Source: Anaerosphaera aminiphila DSM 21120
GTDB lineage: Bacteria; Bacillota; Clostridia; Tissierellales; Peptoniphilaceae
DNA length: 64,000 nt
Direction of reading: 5' to 3'
NCBI RefSeq assembly: GCF_900129925.1
Contig: NZ_FQXI01000003.1
Location: forward strand, 1-64,000
Shown: positions 17,188-26,375 of the stretch, piece after piece
Numbering within the stretch: the first letter of the stretch is position 1
Layout: every line of letters begins with the position of its first letter
Notes under the pieces: generated by a model
What the model was told of the DNA's origin: nothing
Databases searched by the model: none
What the model saw: the letters and a program-made list of their open reading frames with translations, nothing else
Program-made: the position numbers and the translations under genes

Positions 17188-17835
17188 TTAAATATCTCTA
17201 CTTAAATTTAACTTCCATGTTTTAAAAAGTGCTGCTGCACTTAAAAGTATTCTAACTAAAATTTTAAAGTAAAAGGAAAAATTTATTTCTTTTCTATATA
17301 TTTTTCTTCCTACTTCACTACTTGGTAATTTATTAAAATAAAATCCCCTTGAATTTATTATCTCCGATATTCCCTTGTCAAAAAATACAATGTATATTCC
17401 TGTAACTAAAATTAAAGCAAACACTATTTTATAACCATATTCTTCATATAGGGTTAAGCCTAAATACACAACTGAAAATAATAGCAAAAAATTTGTAAAT
17501 ATTTCCAACTGTCCATTTATAGTACAACTAAAATTTCTTCCATAAGAATCAAAAGTAAAAGTTGTTAAAAGTGAACATAGAATAATTTCAATAATAAAAA
17601 TTATAAAACTGTACTTTAAAAACTTATCTCTCGTAATCCCCTGTTTTACAGTGTAATTATACTTTTCAAATATGTTTTTTTCTATATCATAAATAATATA
17701 AAATATAGTTACTATTTTTAATAAAGATGGTCCTGTCATAAAGCCTATAGCTATAGAAATAAACATAAATACAATTATATTTTCTAAACTATCTCTTATA
17801 ATGATTTCATTTAAATATTTATTCTGAGTGTCCAT
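17188..17835 (-). CDS. ABC-2-like exporter membrane subunit, second permease
   Basis: 215 residues with about six hydrophobic segments (for example 18-38, 73-93, 107-127, 133-150). It has no recognised motif of its own. The gene follows the 250-residue permease by one base and ends the GntR-ABC operon, so it is most likely a membrane half of the transporter. RBS GAGGGAC before the ATG. A terminator could not be identified. Confidence 0.65.
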   Translation of the reverse strand: MDTQNKYLNEIIIRDSLENIIVFMFISIAIGFMTGPSLLKIVTIFYIIYDIEKNIFEKYNYTVKQGITRDKFLKYSFIIFIIEIILCSLLTTFTFDSYGRNFSCTINGQLEIFTNFLLLFSVVYLGLTLYEEYGYKIVFALILVTGIYIVFFDKGISEIINSRGFYFNKLPSSEVGRKIYRKEINFSFYFKILVRILLSAAALFKTWKLNLSRDI

Positions 17836-17836
17836 G

Positions 17837-18580
17837 TCAGTCCCTCACACTTCTAAATTTATTGGAAAGAATAAGCCAAATTAACATTATTAAAAACATA
17901 ATAATAGTAAATTTAACCATAAGCTCAATATTTTCCCTAGACAGTTGTTCTACCGTACCATCAGGAACTCCCCCTATAATTGCAATTGAAGAAGCTTCCT
18001 CTCCACTAAAAAATCCCATTACTATATTAATTAAGAACTTAAATTTTTCAAACATTTCTTTAACGCTCATTATCATAGAGGTTATAAACCCAAAAAACAA
18101 TATAATGGCTGCCACATATCCGCTCTTATATTTTCCTACTAAGGTCATAGCTACTGCAAAAGTTAGAAAGGTTCTCATATATGATAAAAAATCAATAGCA
18201 TAAGACCCCCCAAAATATTCAGCATTGTAAATTTCATAGTGCACATATATTAAACCATGTATTGACAATACTACAAATGAAATTACTACAACTAATATAA
18301 TTGCATATGCTATAAATTTTTTCCTAGTCTCTCCTTTTTTAACTGCATAGTTAAAAGTACTTCCAAAATATATATAAAATACATATAAACTAACCAACAT
18401 AGTTATTAACTGTGCAATGTCCTCATAGTTAAATTCTCTAAACATTGATTTAGCATCTAGCTTTAATAGAATACTTACACCCATAAATATTAAAAAAAAT
18501 ATTGTCAATGAAACTAAATATGAGCCTATAACTAATGTTGCACTTTTTATTGTTTTTCTTTTTAAGAAATTGCTTTTCAC
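17837..18580 (-). CDS. ABC-2-like exporter membrane subunit, first permease
   Basis: About 247 residues with six predicted membrane helices, including YIAILVVVISFVVLSIHGLIYV-type stretches and a C-terminal IMFLIMLIWLILSNKF. There is no catalytic motif; the operon defines it as the transporter membrane component. Start is GTG at 18580 preceded by GAGGTGA; an earlier GTG at 18589 lies inside that site. It is related in layout to the following 215-residue protein. Confidence 0.7.
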   Translation of the reverse strand: MKSNFLKRKTIKSATLVIGSYLVSLTIFFLIFMGVSILLKLDAKSMFREFNYEDIAQLITMLVSLYVFYIYFGSTFNYAVKKGETRKKFIAYAIILVVVISFVVLSIHGLIYVHYEIYNAEYFGGSYAIDFLSYMRTFLTFAVAMTLVGKYKSGYVAAIILFFGFITSMIMSVKEMFEKFKFLINIVMGFFSGEEASSIAIIGGVPDGTVEQLSRENIELMVKFTIIMFLIMLIWLILSNKFRSVRD

Positions 18581-18620
18581 GCTTCTCACCTCGCAAACCT
18601 TTAGTCTTTAACGTCTCGCC

Positions 18621-18725
18621 TTAAATTAACAAAGACATTAAAAATAATAAAATAGTTCCAACATATGAACTAACTATTATGTCCATATACTTTAAGACTT
18701 CTCTTACTAAAAAATTATTTTTCAT
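18621..18725 (-). CDS. 34-residue single-span membrane peptide in the ABC operon
   Basis: An ATG at 18725 overlaps the last codons of the ABC ATPase gene by 11 bp in another frame and reads 34 codons to TAA at 18621. The peptide has a short charged start (MKNNFLVREVLKYMD) and one membrane span (IIVSSYVGTILLFLMSLLI). AAGGAAA lies about 6 nt before the ATG, giving a good ribosome binding site. It occupies an otherwise unexplained gap between ATPase and permease genes. Such a peptide could be an accessory transporter subunit, but conservation is untested. Confidence 0.5.
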   Translation of the reverse strand: MKNNFLVREVLKYMDIIVSSYVGTILLFLMSLLI

Positions 18726-19590
18726 CTTTATTTTCCTTAGCTTCAACCATTTCTATAAAGAACTTCTGCAAATCTAATTTTGATATTTTAAAGCCACTTG
18801 TTGTAAATTCTCTTTTAATATCTTCACTTACTTCATCATATACATAGTAAATTTTCATAGATCCTAAACTCTCTTCTCCAATAATATTTAAATTAGGTAC
18901 TGATTCTGTATCAGAAGTTATAATAAAAGATTTTTCTTCAAAATTTTCTATAGTGTCATTAAATACAATTTCAGCTTTTTTTAATATGAGTATATCTGTT
19001 ATATAGTGTTCAATTTCATCTATAATGTGAGTAGCAATTATTGCCGTTTTATTTTCATTGTCAAATACTTCTGAAAAAACCTTATAAAATTTAGTTCTGT
19101 TAATTGCATCTAAGCCACTACTTGGCTCATCAAAAATAGTAAAGTCACAATTTGCAGCAAGACCAACTATTAAATTAAAAATCACTTTATTTCCCTTAGA
19201 TAGTTGTTTATACTTCCTATATGGATTTATGTTAAATTCTTCAGTTAATAACTTCAAGGCGTAGTCTAAGTCAAAATTTACATATAGCATGGCGTTGTTT
19301 TTTAATAAGTTATTTAAGCTGTAATTTTGAAAATATCCTAAGTTATCATCTGATGAAACGTAGCAAATGTGCTCCAGTGACTTTCTATTTTCAGTTATTT
19401 TCTCACCTTCATATGAAATTTTCCCCTTATAAGATACTATTTGATTTGATAGAATTTTTAAAAGGGTAGTCTTGCCCACTCCATTTCTTCCAAATAGTCC
19501 ATATATCTTTCCCCTGTCCAACTTTAAATTGATATCCTTTAATATGGGCTTTTCATAATATGCCATTGATAAATTTTTTATTTCAATCAT
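18715..19590 (-). CDS. ABC transporter ATP-binding protein (GntR-linked exporter)
   Basis: About 291 residues. Walker A GLFGRNGVGKTTLLK, a signature LSKGN (in place of LSGGQ) and Walker B FTIFDEPSSGLDA with switch histidine in ATHIIDEIEH are present; a C-terminal tail of about 80 residues follows the ATPase domain. It energises export by the two membrane proteins downstream, a layout typical of YtrA-type antibiotic or peptide response transporters. Start at ATG 19590 with AGAGGTGA upstream; the gene overlaps the regulator stop by 8 bp. Confidence 0.92.
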   Translation of the reverse strand: MIEIKNLSMAYYEKPILKDINLKLDRGKIYGLFGRNGVGKTTLLKILSNQIVSYKGKISYEGEKITENRKSLEHICYVSSDDNLGYFQNYSLNNLLKNNAMLYVNFDLDYALKLLTEEFNINPYRKYKQLSKGNKVIFNLIVGLAANCDFTIFDEPSSGLDAINRTKFYKVFSEVFDNENKTAIIATHIIDEIEHYITDILILKKAEIVFNDTIENFEEKSFIITSDTESVPNLNIIGEESLGSMKIYYVYDEVSEDIKREFTTSGFKISKLDLQKFFIEMVEAKENKDEK

Positions 19591-19945
19591 TCTCTTCACC
19601 TCTTATAAAATCTATAAGTTCATCTTTTGTAATTTCAAGGATTTTTGCCTCTTTTAATATTTCCGGCATTCTATCTTCATAAAATTCTTGTTTTCGCTTT
19701 TTAATTATTATGCTCTTTGCATCTTCTGTAACATACATCCCCATGCCTCGTCTTTTATAAAGTATTCCCTCATCAACTAAAATTGTAATTCCCTTTCTTG
19801 CTGTAGCAGGATTTATTTCCAGAATACTTGAAAATTCATTAGTTGAAGGAGCTCGTTCATCAGGAAGTAAGCTATCATTTAGTATTTGATTTTCAATTAT
19901 CTCTGCTACTTGTAAATAAATAGGTTTATCATTTTTTACTTCCAT
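19583..19945 (-). CDS. GntR-family (YtrA-type) transcriptional regulator
   Basis: 120 residues: winged helix PIYLQVAEIIENQI, ERAPSTNEFSSILEINPATARKGITILVDEGILYKRRGMGMYV, then a short C-terminal helix. YtrA-type regulators lack the large ligand domain and usually repress their own ABC transporter operon. Strong RBS AAGGAGGTG. It is the first gene of the operon, and an operator-like inverted repeat lies immediately in front. Confidence 0.92.
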   Translation of the reverse strand: MEVKNDKPIYLQVAEIIENQILNDSLLPDERAPSTNEFSSILEINPATARKGITILVDEGILYKRRGMGMYVTEDAKSIIIKKRKQEFYEDRMPEILKEAKILEITKDELIDFIRGEEND

Positions 19946-19956
19946 AAGCCACCTCC

Positions 19957-19980
19957 TTAGTTAGTTACTATACTAACCAA
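19957..19980. promoter_or_regulatory. Operator-like inverted repeat for the GntR regulator
   Basis: TTAGTTAGT (19957-19965) and ACTAACCAA (19972-19980) are complementary over 8 of 9 positions, with a 6-nt centre. It sits between the -10 element and the start codon, a position suited to autorepression by the regulator encoded next. Confidence 0.6.
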
Positions 19981-19993
19981 CCTTTGTAAGTAC

Positions 19994-20022
19994 AATTTAT
20001 CATTTTTAATTATAGTTGTCAA
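19994..20022 (-). promoter_or_regulatory. Promoter of the GntR-ABC exporter operon
   Basis: Minus-strand TTGACA (20022-20017), 17-nt spacer, TAAATT (19999-19994). Confidence 0.7.
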
Positions 20023-20051
20023 TATTTTATTTTAAAATTATTTACAGAATT

Positions 20052-20102
20052 AAAAAACCGACATCCTAATCATTAGATTTTTGATCTAATTTAGGTGCCG
20101 GT
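20052..20102 (-). terminator. Terminator after the GNAT gene
   Basis: A long hairpin: the ends AAAAAACCG and GGTGCCGGT plus the inner ATTAGAT/ATCTAAT pair. On the minus strand it ends in CGGTTTTTT. Confidence 0.85.
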
Positions 20103-20107
20103 ATGCA

Positions 20108-20791
20108 TTATTTTTTTAATTGACTTAGTGTTAATTTTCCATTTTCTATCTCTGTGCCCACATATCCCTTGGATATAACTTGAGTTATTCTTTCAACATC
20201 TGTTATATCTACTACCTCTTCCATTCCAGTATATATAAATGGCTTTTCAAAGTCTTTGTAGAATACAAATCTCTCTTCAAACTTATTTTCTCCAGCTGGA
20301 TATTTTGCCACATATGCAACTAGTGCAAATCCACTTTTAAACACATTTCTCATAGAATATGCATTTTTAGGAGATATTGTAGATACAAATCTTGAGAAGT
20401 CATCATCTTCCAAAGTCTTGTCCATTATATCCCTGGTCTTGTTTTGTAGCCCTCTTCCCCTGTAGTCTTCTCTTACCATTGAACCGCCATGGTATATTGT
20501 GCCTTCTTTAGGAATATTAACTACACTGACGTATTTATGCAGTTGCTTTGACTCTACTCCCAACTCCGTATGCCTAAAAGCTATCAGTTCATCTTTTTCG
20601 TTAAATACTCCTAAGATTACATCTTTGTCTCCACTTAGTTGCTCTAATAGTTCATCATATGTATCTAAAATATACACACTTTTATCTTCCAATCCCTCAT
20701 ATACTTCATTTATCAAATCTAAAAGGATATCTATGTCCTTTTCATTTAAAAATCGAAAATATAATTCTTTGTCAAAAAATATCTTTTCCAT
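20108..20791 (-). CDS. GNAT-like N-acetyltransferase
   Basis: About 227 residues. FLNEKDIDILLDLINEVYE at the start and SMVREDYRGRGLQNKTRDIMDKTL in the middle (R-x-x-G-x-G/A acetyl-CoA loop) define the GNAT fold. The substrate is unknown. Start at ATG 20791 preceded by GGGG; a GTG two codons earlier is rejected. It has its own promoter within the end of phoR. Confidence 0.82.
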   Translation of the reverse strand: MEKIFFDKELYFRFLNEKDIDILLDLINEVYEGLEDKSVYILDTYDELLEQLSGDKDVILGVFNEKDELIAFRHTELGVESKQLHKYVSVVNIPKEGTIYHGGSMVREDYRGRGLQNKTRDIMDKTLEDDDFSRFVSTISPKNAYSMRNVFKSGFALVAYVAKYPAGENKFEERFVFYKDFEKPFIYTGMEEVVDITDVERITQVISKGYVGTEIENGKLTLSQLKK

Positions 20792-20827
20792 ATACACCCC
20801 GCTTGTTTTATTTATACTTTGTTAAAC

Positions 20828-20857
20828 ATTATAACAAAAAACATTCTCTATATTCAA
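20828..20857 (-). promoter_or_regulatory. Promoter of the GNAT gene
   Basis: Minus-strand TTGAAT (20857-20852), 18-nt spacer, TATAAT (20833-20828). The -35 overlaps the phoR stop codon. Confidence 0.65.
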
Positions 20858-22533
20858 TTGTATATTTTTGTATCAATTGGTAAAAATATTTTTATTTCAG
20901 TTCCAACTTTCTCTTTACTATTTATTACAATTTCTCCTCCGTGGCTTTTTACAATGTGTTTTACTATACTAAGGCCCAATCCCGTGCCCCCGCTTTTTTT
21001 ATTTCTAGATTCATCAACTCTGTAAAACCTTTCAAATATCCGCTTTTGTTTTTCTACAGGTATTCCAATCCCTGTATCTAGTACAGATATTTCAATATTT
21101 TTACTTTGTTTCAACTCAATAGTAACTTCGCCGTCTTGTACATTATACTTTATTGCATTTTCAACTAAATTTGCCAACATTTCCCACATCATTGTCTCAT
21201 TAGCGACTATTGTTCCCTCACCTTTTACAGAGAGCCTTATGTTTTTATTACTTGCACTACTCTTAAAGACACTTATAATTTCTTCAGACAATACTCTTAA
21301 ATTAATTATTGTCTTTGAAACTTCTGATCTTCCCTCTAATTTAGATATTTTCATTATATCTTCTGTGAGGTCTAACAATCTCTTGGACTCACTGTAAATA
21401 TTTCCGATTATTTCTTCCTTATCTTTTTCTGAAGTAATCATTTTATTTTTTAATAGTTCTGAAAACCCGTATATTGAAGTTAGTGGAGTCTTTAATTCGT
21501 GAGACACATTTGCTGAAAATTCTTCCCTTATCTTTTGACTTCTTATCTGCTCTGTCTCATCTATAAAAAACAGTATTGAACCTGCAATTTCATTTTTTAA
21601 GTAGACGGGATTTGAGTAATACTTTATTTCTCTACTTGCAGAATCTATTACTCCCTCTGAAGAAGTGCCCTTTAAAGCAACTTCTATAGAGTTAACTATT
21701 TCTTCATCTCTTGTCAAATAGAGAATATTTTTATTTATAACATTTTTTTTGACATTTAAAAAATCTAAGGCGGCTTTATTAATTAAAAGTATGGTTTTAT
21801 TTCTGCTTATCATTAAAAAGCCCTCTTCCATATTCTCTATTATTATCTTTATAGTGTCTTGTTCTATTTTTATTTCTTCCAACTGTCTTTCAATTACATC
21901 TCTTTGTGATTTTATCTCATACATAATTGGAGAAATTTCAGGTATTTTATCTGTATCTATTCTCGGTGTTTCAATATCAGCTTCAATAAATCTAAGTATT
22001 TCTGTAGTTGTGGCTTTTGAAAACCTCTTAGAGATTAAGAGTACTACTAATCCTATTAAAATATTTGCAGGTAGTACTTTTAAAAACAATTTAAATATAC
22101 TCTCTGTCTCCTTTGAAACTCTAAGTATACTTCCGTCATTTAATTTAAAGGCATTGTAGTAAATATCTTCAAAGGCATTTTTACGATATTTATTAGGGTT
22201 GTATATTCCCGTTTTTATTGAATCTTCAAACTCCTCACTATTTATATGTCCTTTAATTCCCGGTACATCACCATAGGAGTCAAAGATTATATTGTTTTTA
22301 CTGTCAATATAAGTAATCCTTGTGTTTTTATCGAATTTGGATATGTTTTCCAAATACTTAATTTTATCTTCTTCAAAATTAATTGTAGAGTCTATTAAAC
22401 TAATTAAACTTGTTAAATCTTCTTCACTACTTACTTTATAAGTTTTATAGTATAAAAAAAAAGAAAAAATACTACTCAGTATAAGCGCTACTAATCCAAC
22501 TAATAAAGTAGTTTTAAATATTCTCTTGTTCAT
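20854..22533 (-). CDS. phoR: Sensor histidine kinase of the phosphate response
   Basis: 559 residues. Two membrane segments (about 8-28 and 155-173) flank an extracellular sensor domain. The C-terminal half has a PAS-like part, then the phosphoacceptor box FSANVSHELKTPLTSIYGF, the N box NLVENAIKYN, DTGIGIP, FERFYRVDESR and GTGLGLSIVKHIV. It autophosphorylates and passes phosphate to PhoP. It overlaps the regulator gene by 20 bp and is the last gene of the pst-pho operon. Confidence 0.93.
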   Translation of the reverse strand: MNKRIFKTTLLVGLVALILSSIFSFFLYYKTYKVSSEEDLTSLISLIDSTINFEEDKIKYLENISKFDKNTRITYIDSKNNIIFDSYGDVPGIKGHINSEEFEDSIKTGIYNPNKYRKNAFEDIYYNAFKLNDGSILRVSKETESIFKLFLKVLPANILIGLVVLLISKRFSKATTTEILRFIEADIETPRIDTDKIPEISPIMYEIKSQRDVIERQLEEIKIEQDTIKIIIENMEEGFLMISRNKTILLINKAALDFLNVKKNVINKNILYLTRDEEIVNSIEVALKGTSSEGVIDSASREIKYYSNPVYLKNEIAGSILFFIDETEQIRSQKIREEFSANVSHELKTPLTSIYGFSELLKNKMITSEKDKEEIIGNIYSESKRLLDLTEDIMKISKLEGRSEVSKTIINLRVLSEEIISVFKSSASNKNIRLSVKGEGTIVANETMMWEMLANLVENAIKYNVQDGEVTIELKQSKNIEISVLDTGIGIPVEKQKRIFERFYRVDESRNKKSGGTGLGLSIVKHIVKSHGGEIVINSKEKVGTEIKIFLPIDTKIYN

Positions 22534-23209
22534 AAGTTCCTCTCGCAGAGAGTTTATAACCCATTCCTCGTACTGTATGAATTAATTTTCTCTTCTCTCC
22601 TAGTTTTTCTCTTAAGAGCTTAATATGCATGTCAACAGTTCTAGTCTCACCTTCATAACTATATCCCCAAACAAAATTTAAAAGTTTTTCTCTGGACAGT
22701 ACTATGTCAATATTGCTCATCATGTATTTTAACAATTCAAATTCTTTAAATGTAAGCTCCACTTTTTCGTCATCTACTGTAACTGTCCTCTCTAGAGCAT
22801 CTAGTGTAATTCCCTCAAATTCTAAAAGTTCTGCTTTCCCCTTAGTATTTCTTCTAAGAAGAGCATTTACTCTGGACAAAAATTCTAATACAGAGAAGGG
22901 TTTTTTCATATAGTCATCCGCGCCCAAGTCCAAAGAATTTACCACATCATACTCTGTATCCTTTGCTGTCAACATCATAACCGGTATTGAATCTGTCTTT
23001 GCACTTTCTTTTATTTTCTTTAATATACTTATTCCATCCATATCCGGTAGCATTATATCTAAGACGATGATATCAGGAATTTGTTCTTCTAATTTCCCAA
23101 AAAAATCTCTGCCATTTTCAAAGCCTAAAACTTCATAGCCCTTGCTATGAAGAGCATACTCAACTAATTTTTGTATAGAATAATCATCTTCAACTATATA
23201 TACCAACAT
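22514..23209 (-). CDS. phoP: OmpR/PhoB-family response regulator
   Basis: 231 residues. Receiver domain (about 1-120) with VEDDYSIQ, phosphoacceptor IIVLDIMLPDMDG, MLTAKD (T) and DYMKKPF (K). The C-terminal winged-helix DNA-binding domain (about 130-225) contains LTFKEFELLKYM and TRTVDMHIKLLREKLG. Location behind phoU and pst genes supports its assignment as phosphate-starvation regulator; it presumably binds the array at 28297-28346. Confidence 0.94.
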   Translation of the reverse strand: MLVYIVEDDYSIQKLVEYALHSKGYEVLGFENGRDFFGKLEEQIPDIIVLDIMLPDMDGISILKKIKESAKTDSIPVMMLTAKDTEYDVVNSLDLGADDYMKKPFSVLEFLSRVNALLRRNTKGKAELLEFEGITLDALERTVTVDDEKVELTFKEFELLKYMMSNIDIVLSREKLLNFVWGYSYEGETRTVDMHIKLLREKLGEKRKLIHTVRGMGYKLSARGTYEQENI

Positions 23210-23213
23210 TTAA

Positions 23214-23846
23214 CTACCCCTCTACAGTAAAAATAACCCACTCAGAAATATTTACAGCATGATCTGCAATTCTCTCAAGATATTTTGAAATCATTAATAG
23301 ATCCACTATAAAATCCGGTTCCACTTTTTCTTCTCGAATTAATTTTATTAGGTCATCTCTTACTGTTATAAAATAATTGTCAACTACGTCATCATATTTG
23401 CTAACTTCTCTAGCTAAGACAACATCATTATCCACAAATGCCTTAACTGTATTTTTTACCATATAAATTGTATTTCTTCCCATTTCTATAATATGTCCCG
23501 TATCTCCAAACTTATTTCCATCTTCATAGTGCATACATATTTCAGCTATGTCTCTGGCTTGGTCTCCAATACGTTCCATGTCGGTTATTATCTTTAATGC
23601 AGCGGATATTCTCCTTAAGTCTTTTGCAACAGGTTGTTGTTCTATTAAAAGTCTTAGACAGTGAGTTTGAATCTTATGTTCCATATTGTCAATTTCCTCT
23701 TCATGTTCATAAACTTCTTTAGCTTTTTTGACATCTTGTTTAGAAATTAAACCCACAGCTTTTTCTACAGAAACTTCTACCAACATTCCCATTTTTAAAA
23801 TTTCTTCATTCAGGACTTCTAGTTCATCATCAAATTTGCTTCTCAT
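23214..23846 (-). CDS. phoU: Phosphate transport regulator PhoU
   Basis: About 210 residues, all helical, with the two PhoU domains (EDKKVKEAVEGDLELSSLGDEVE-like layout: SKQDVKKAKEVYEHEEEIDNMEHKIQ and LAREVSKYDDVVDNYFITVRDDL). It links the Pst transporter to the PhoR-PhoP sensor. Start set at ATG 23846 with GGGTGAG upstream; the earlier in-frame codons are part of the pstB end. Confidence 0.93.
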   Translation of the reverse strand: MRSKFDDELEVLNEEILKMGMLVEVSVEKAVGLISKQDVKKAKEVYEHEEEIDNMEHKIQTHCLRLLIEQQPVAKDLRRISAALKIITDMERIGDQARDIAEICMHYEDGNKFGDTGHIIEMGRNTIYMVKNTVKAFVDNDVVLAREVSKYDDVVDNYFITVRDDLIKLIREEKVEPDFIVDLLMISKYLERIADHAVNISEWVIFTVEG

Positions 23847-23850
23847 GTTC

Positions 23851-24606
23851 TCACCCAAACCTTCCTGTTATATAATCCTCAGTTCTCTTGTCTTTTGGAA
23901 CTGAAAATATTTCAAAGGTATCTCCGTATTCTATTATTTCTCCAGTTAAAAAAAATGCAGTCTTATCAGAAACTCTTGATGCTTGTTGCATATTATGTGT
24001 GACCATAATAATTGTATACTTCTCTTTTAATTCTGAGACTAAGTCTTCAATTTTTCCTGTAGATATGGGATCCAGTGCTGATGTTGGCTCATCCATTAAT
24101 ATAATGTCTGGCTCGACTGAAAGTGCTCTTGCAATACAAAGTCTCTGTTGTTGGCCTCCGGAAAGTGACATTGCATTCTTTTTTAAATTTCCCTTAACTT
24201 CATCCCAAATAGCTGCTCCCTTTAAAGATTTTTCAACTATTTCATCTAGCTTTGTCTTGTCCTTTACACCATGTGTCTTTGGTCCATAGACAATATTTTC
24301 ATATATGCTCATTGGAAATGGGTTTGGGGATTGAAATACCATTCCAACTCTTTTTCTCAAGTTGTTTACATCATAGTTTTTTTCATATATGTTTTCTCCG
24401 TCTATTGAAATAAGACCTTCTATTTTACAGTCCGGAATAAGATCATTCATTCTATTTATGCATTTTAGTGTAGTAGATTTTCCACAGCCAGATGGTCCTA
24501 TAAATGCTGTTATTTCTTTTTCTTGTATATCTAAATTTATTCCCTTTAATGCTTGAAAATCACCATAATATAAATCTAAATTTTTTATTTGTATTTTTGG
24601 TTTCAA
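23851..24606 (-). CDS. pstB: Phosphate ABC transporter ATP-binding protein
   Basis: 251 residues. Walker [21 protein letters not shown], signature [15 protein letters not shown] and Walker [29 protein letters not shown] after Walker A is the PstB hallmark. Hydrolyses ATP to drive phosphate import. Its start overlaps the pstA stop by 4 bp. Confidence 0.96.
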   Translation of the reverse strand: MKPKIQIKNLDLYYGDFQALKGINLDIQEKEITAFIGPSGCGKSTTLKCINRMNDLIPDCKIEGLISIDGENIYEKNYDVNNLRKRVGMVFQSPNPFPMSIYENIVYGPKTHGVKDKTKLDEIVEKSLKGAAIWDEVKGNLKKNAMSLSGGQQQRLCIARALSVEPDIILMDEPTSALDPISTGKIEDLVSELKEKYTIIMVTHNMQQASRVSDKTAFFLTGEIIEYGDTFEIFSVPKDKRTEDYITGRFG

Positions 24607-25478
24607 CTCTTAACCTCCGCAAATTTACTGGCTAGTTTATTTGAAATATAATTAATTAACAATACTAACAACAATAACACCGTTCCTGTAGCATAGGCTT
24701 CTCCCACGTGCATTCCCTCTGTAGACAACATATACATATGAAGAGCCAAAGTCCTTGATGAAGAATTTAAACTTGTAGGAAGTGACGTTGCTGTTCCCAG
24801 TGTGTATATTAAGCAAGCTGTCTCTCCAACAATTCGTCCTGTTGCAAGTACAATTCCCGATATAATTCCCGGCACAGCTACGGGAATTACTATTCTAAAT
24901 ATTGTTCTCAGTTTTCCGGCTCCAAGTGCAAAGCTAGCCTGCCTTATATTGTCAGAAACAGATTTTAAGGCTTCTTCAGTGGAGCGGATTATAAGTGGTA
25001 ATATCATTATACTTATTGTAAAAACTCCTGAGAGTATTGAATACTTTAAGCCCATTCTCAACACGAAAAATAACATTCCAAAAAGCCCATAGACTATAGA
25101 TGGAATTCCCTGAAGTGTTTCAGTGGCAAGTCTAATTACCTCTACAATTTTCGAATTCTTTTTTGAGTATTCAACTAAATATATTGCTGTAAAAATACCT
25201 ATTGGTGCAGCTATTAGTATTGAAAGGGCCACTACAATAAGTGTGGTGATTATTGATGGTAGCATAGACACATTTTCACTTGTGTAGTTTAGTGAAAACA
25301 TACTGAGTTTTAAATGTGGAAGCCCCTTTATAATTACATATCCAACTATTAAAAACAAAGATCCAAATGTTATAAACACAGAAAATCTGGTCATAACTTT
25401 GTATATATTTAACTTTCCACTCTTTCCCAAGTAGATAAGTAATAGTATTAGTAAAATTACAATAATTGCAACAATCAT
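24603..25478 (-). CDS. pstA: Phosphate ABC transporter permease PstA
   Basis: 291 residues with about six membrane spans. The EAA-type loop reads [30 protein letters not shown], followed by [16 protein letters not shown]. Together with PstC it makes the membrane channel. Overlaps pstC and pstB by 4 bp each. Confidence 0.95.
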   Translation of the reverse strand: MIVAIIVILLILLLIYLGKSGKLNIYKVMTRFSVFITFGSLFLIVGYVIIKGLPHLKLSMFSLNYTSENVSMLPSIITTLIVVALSILIAAPIGIFTAIYLVEYSKKNSKIVEVIRLATETLQGIPSIVYGLFGMLFFVLRMGLKYSILSGVFTISIMILPLIIRSTEEALKSVSDNIRQASFALGAGKLRTIFRIVIPVAVPGIISGIVLATGRIVGETACLIYTLGTATSLPTSLNSSSRTLALHMYMLSTEGMHVGEAYATGTVLLLLVLLINYISNKLASKFAEVKS

Positions 25479-26371
25479 ATTTTTTCACTCCTTTTTTTAA
25501 ATATAAAGAAGCTAATATTTATAAGTAAAATAAATATAAATAAAACAGCTGCTGTAGCTATTAGTGCCTGTCTATGCATTCCCTCTGCATATCCCATTTC
25601 CAATACAATATTTGTGGTCATGGTTCTAATTCCCTTAAATATATTAAATGTAAGTCGTGTTTGATTCCCCGCAACTAAAATAACTGCCATTGTCTCTCCG
25701 ATTGCTCGGCCAATTCCCAGTATTATTCCAGCAAATATTCCAGACTTTGCCGCAGGAAGCATTATCCTCATCACAGTTCTCTCATGCCCTGCGCCAAGCG
25801 CAACACTTCCCTCATAATATGACTTTGGAACTGTTTTTATTGCACTTTCAGCCAAACTTATTATTGTAGGTAGTATCATTATCAACAGCAGTATACTCGC
25901 TGTCAATATACTCATCCCATTTCCTCCAAATATTTTTCTGATTATTGGCACTAATACAGTAAGTGCAAAAAATCCATAGACTATTGAAGGAATTCCCGCC
26001 ATTAAATTTAAAGCCGGTTTCAAAAATCTGTATAATTTTGGACTGCAATCAAAGGCAAGAAATGCCGACGTAAATATTGCAATCGGCACAGCCATTAAAC
26101 TTGCTAAAAATGTTACCATTAAAGAACCTACAATCATTGAAAGAATACCATATGACGGTGGGTTGTTCATCGGATTCCAATCTGTATTAAATATAAAGTC
26201 TTTTATTCCAACTTCTCTTACAAAAGATATTCCACCACTAAATATAAATACCGAAATTAATACTATAAATAACACTGAAAGAAGTGCACAGACCAGAAAA
26301 AAATACTTAGTTATACTCTCTTTAAACCTAGCTCTGTTCACATTTCTCTCATCGATCATGTTACTATCCAT
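25475..26371 (-). CDS. pstC: Phosphate ABC transporter permease PstC
   Basis: 298 residues. One N-terminal span, then five more around [17 protein letters not shown], with the EAA loop AIKTVPKSYYEGSVALGAGHERTVMRIMLP and GIGRAIGETMAVILVAGN, all typical of PstC. Four bases separate it from the second pstS gene. Confidence 0.96.
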   Translation of the reverse strand: MDSNMIDERNVNRARFKESITKYFFLVCALLSVLFIVLISVFIFSGGISFVREVGIKDFIFNTDWNPMNNPPSYGILSMIVGSLMVTFLASLMAVPIAIFTSAFLAFDCSPKLYRFLKPALNLMAGIPSIVYGFFALTVLVPIIRKIFGGNGMSILTASILLLIMILPTIISLAESAIKTVPKSYYEGSVALGAGHERTVMRIMLPAAKSGIFAGIILGIGRAIGETMAVILVAGNQTRLTFNIFKGIRTMTTNIVLEMGYAEGMHRQALIATAAVLFIFILLINISFFIFKKRSEKI

Positions 26372-26375
26372 TATT

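Noticed and set aside
20798-20853. Terminator at the end of the pst-pho operon
   Set aside because: No hairpin seen; the region instead holds the GNAT promoter.
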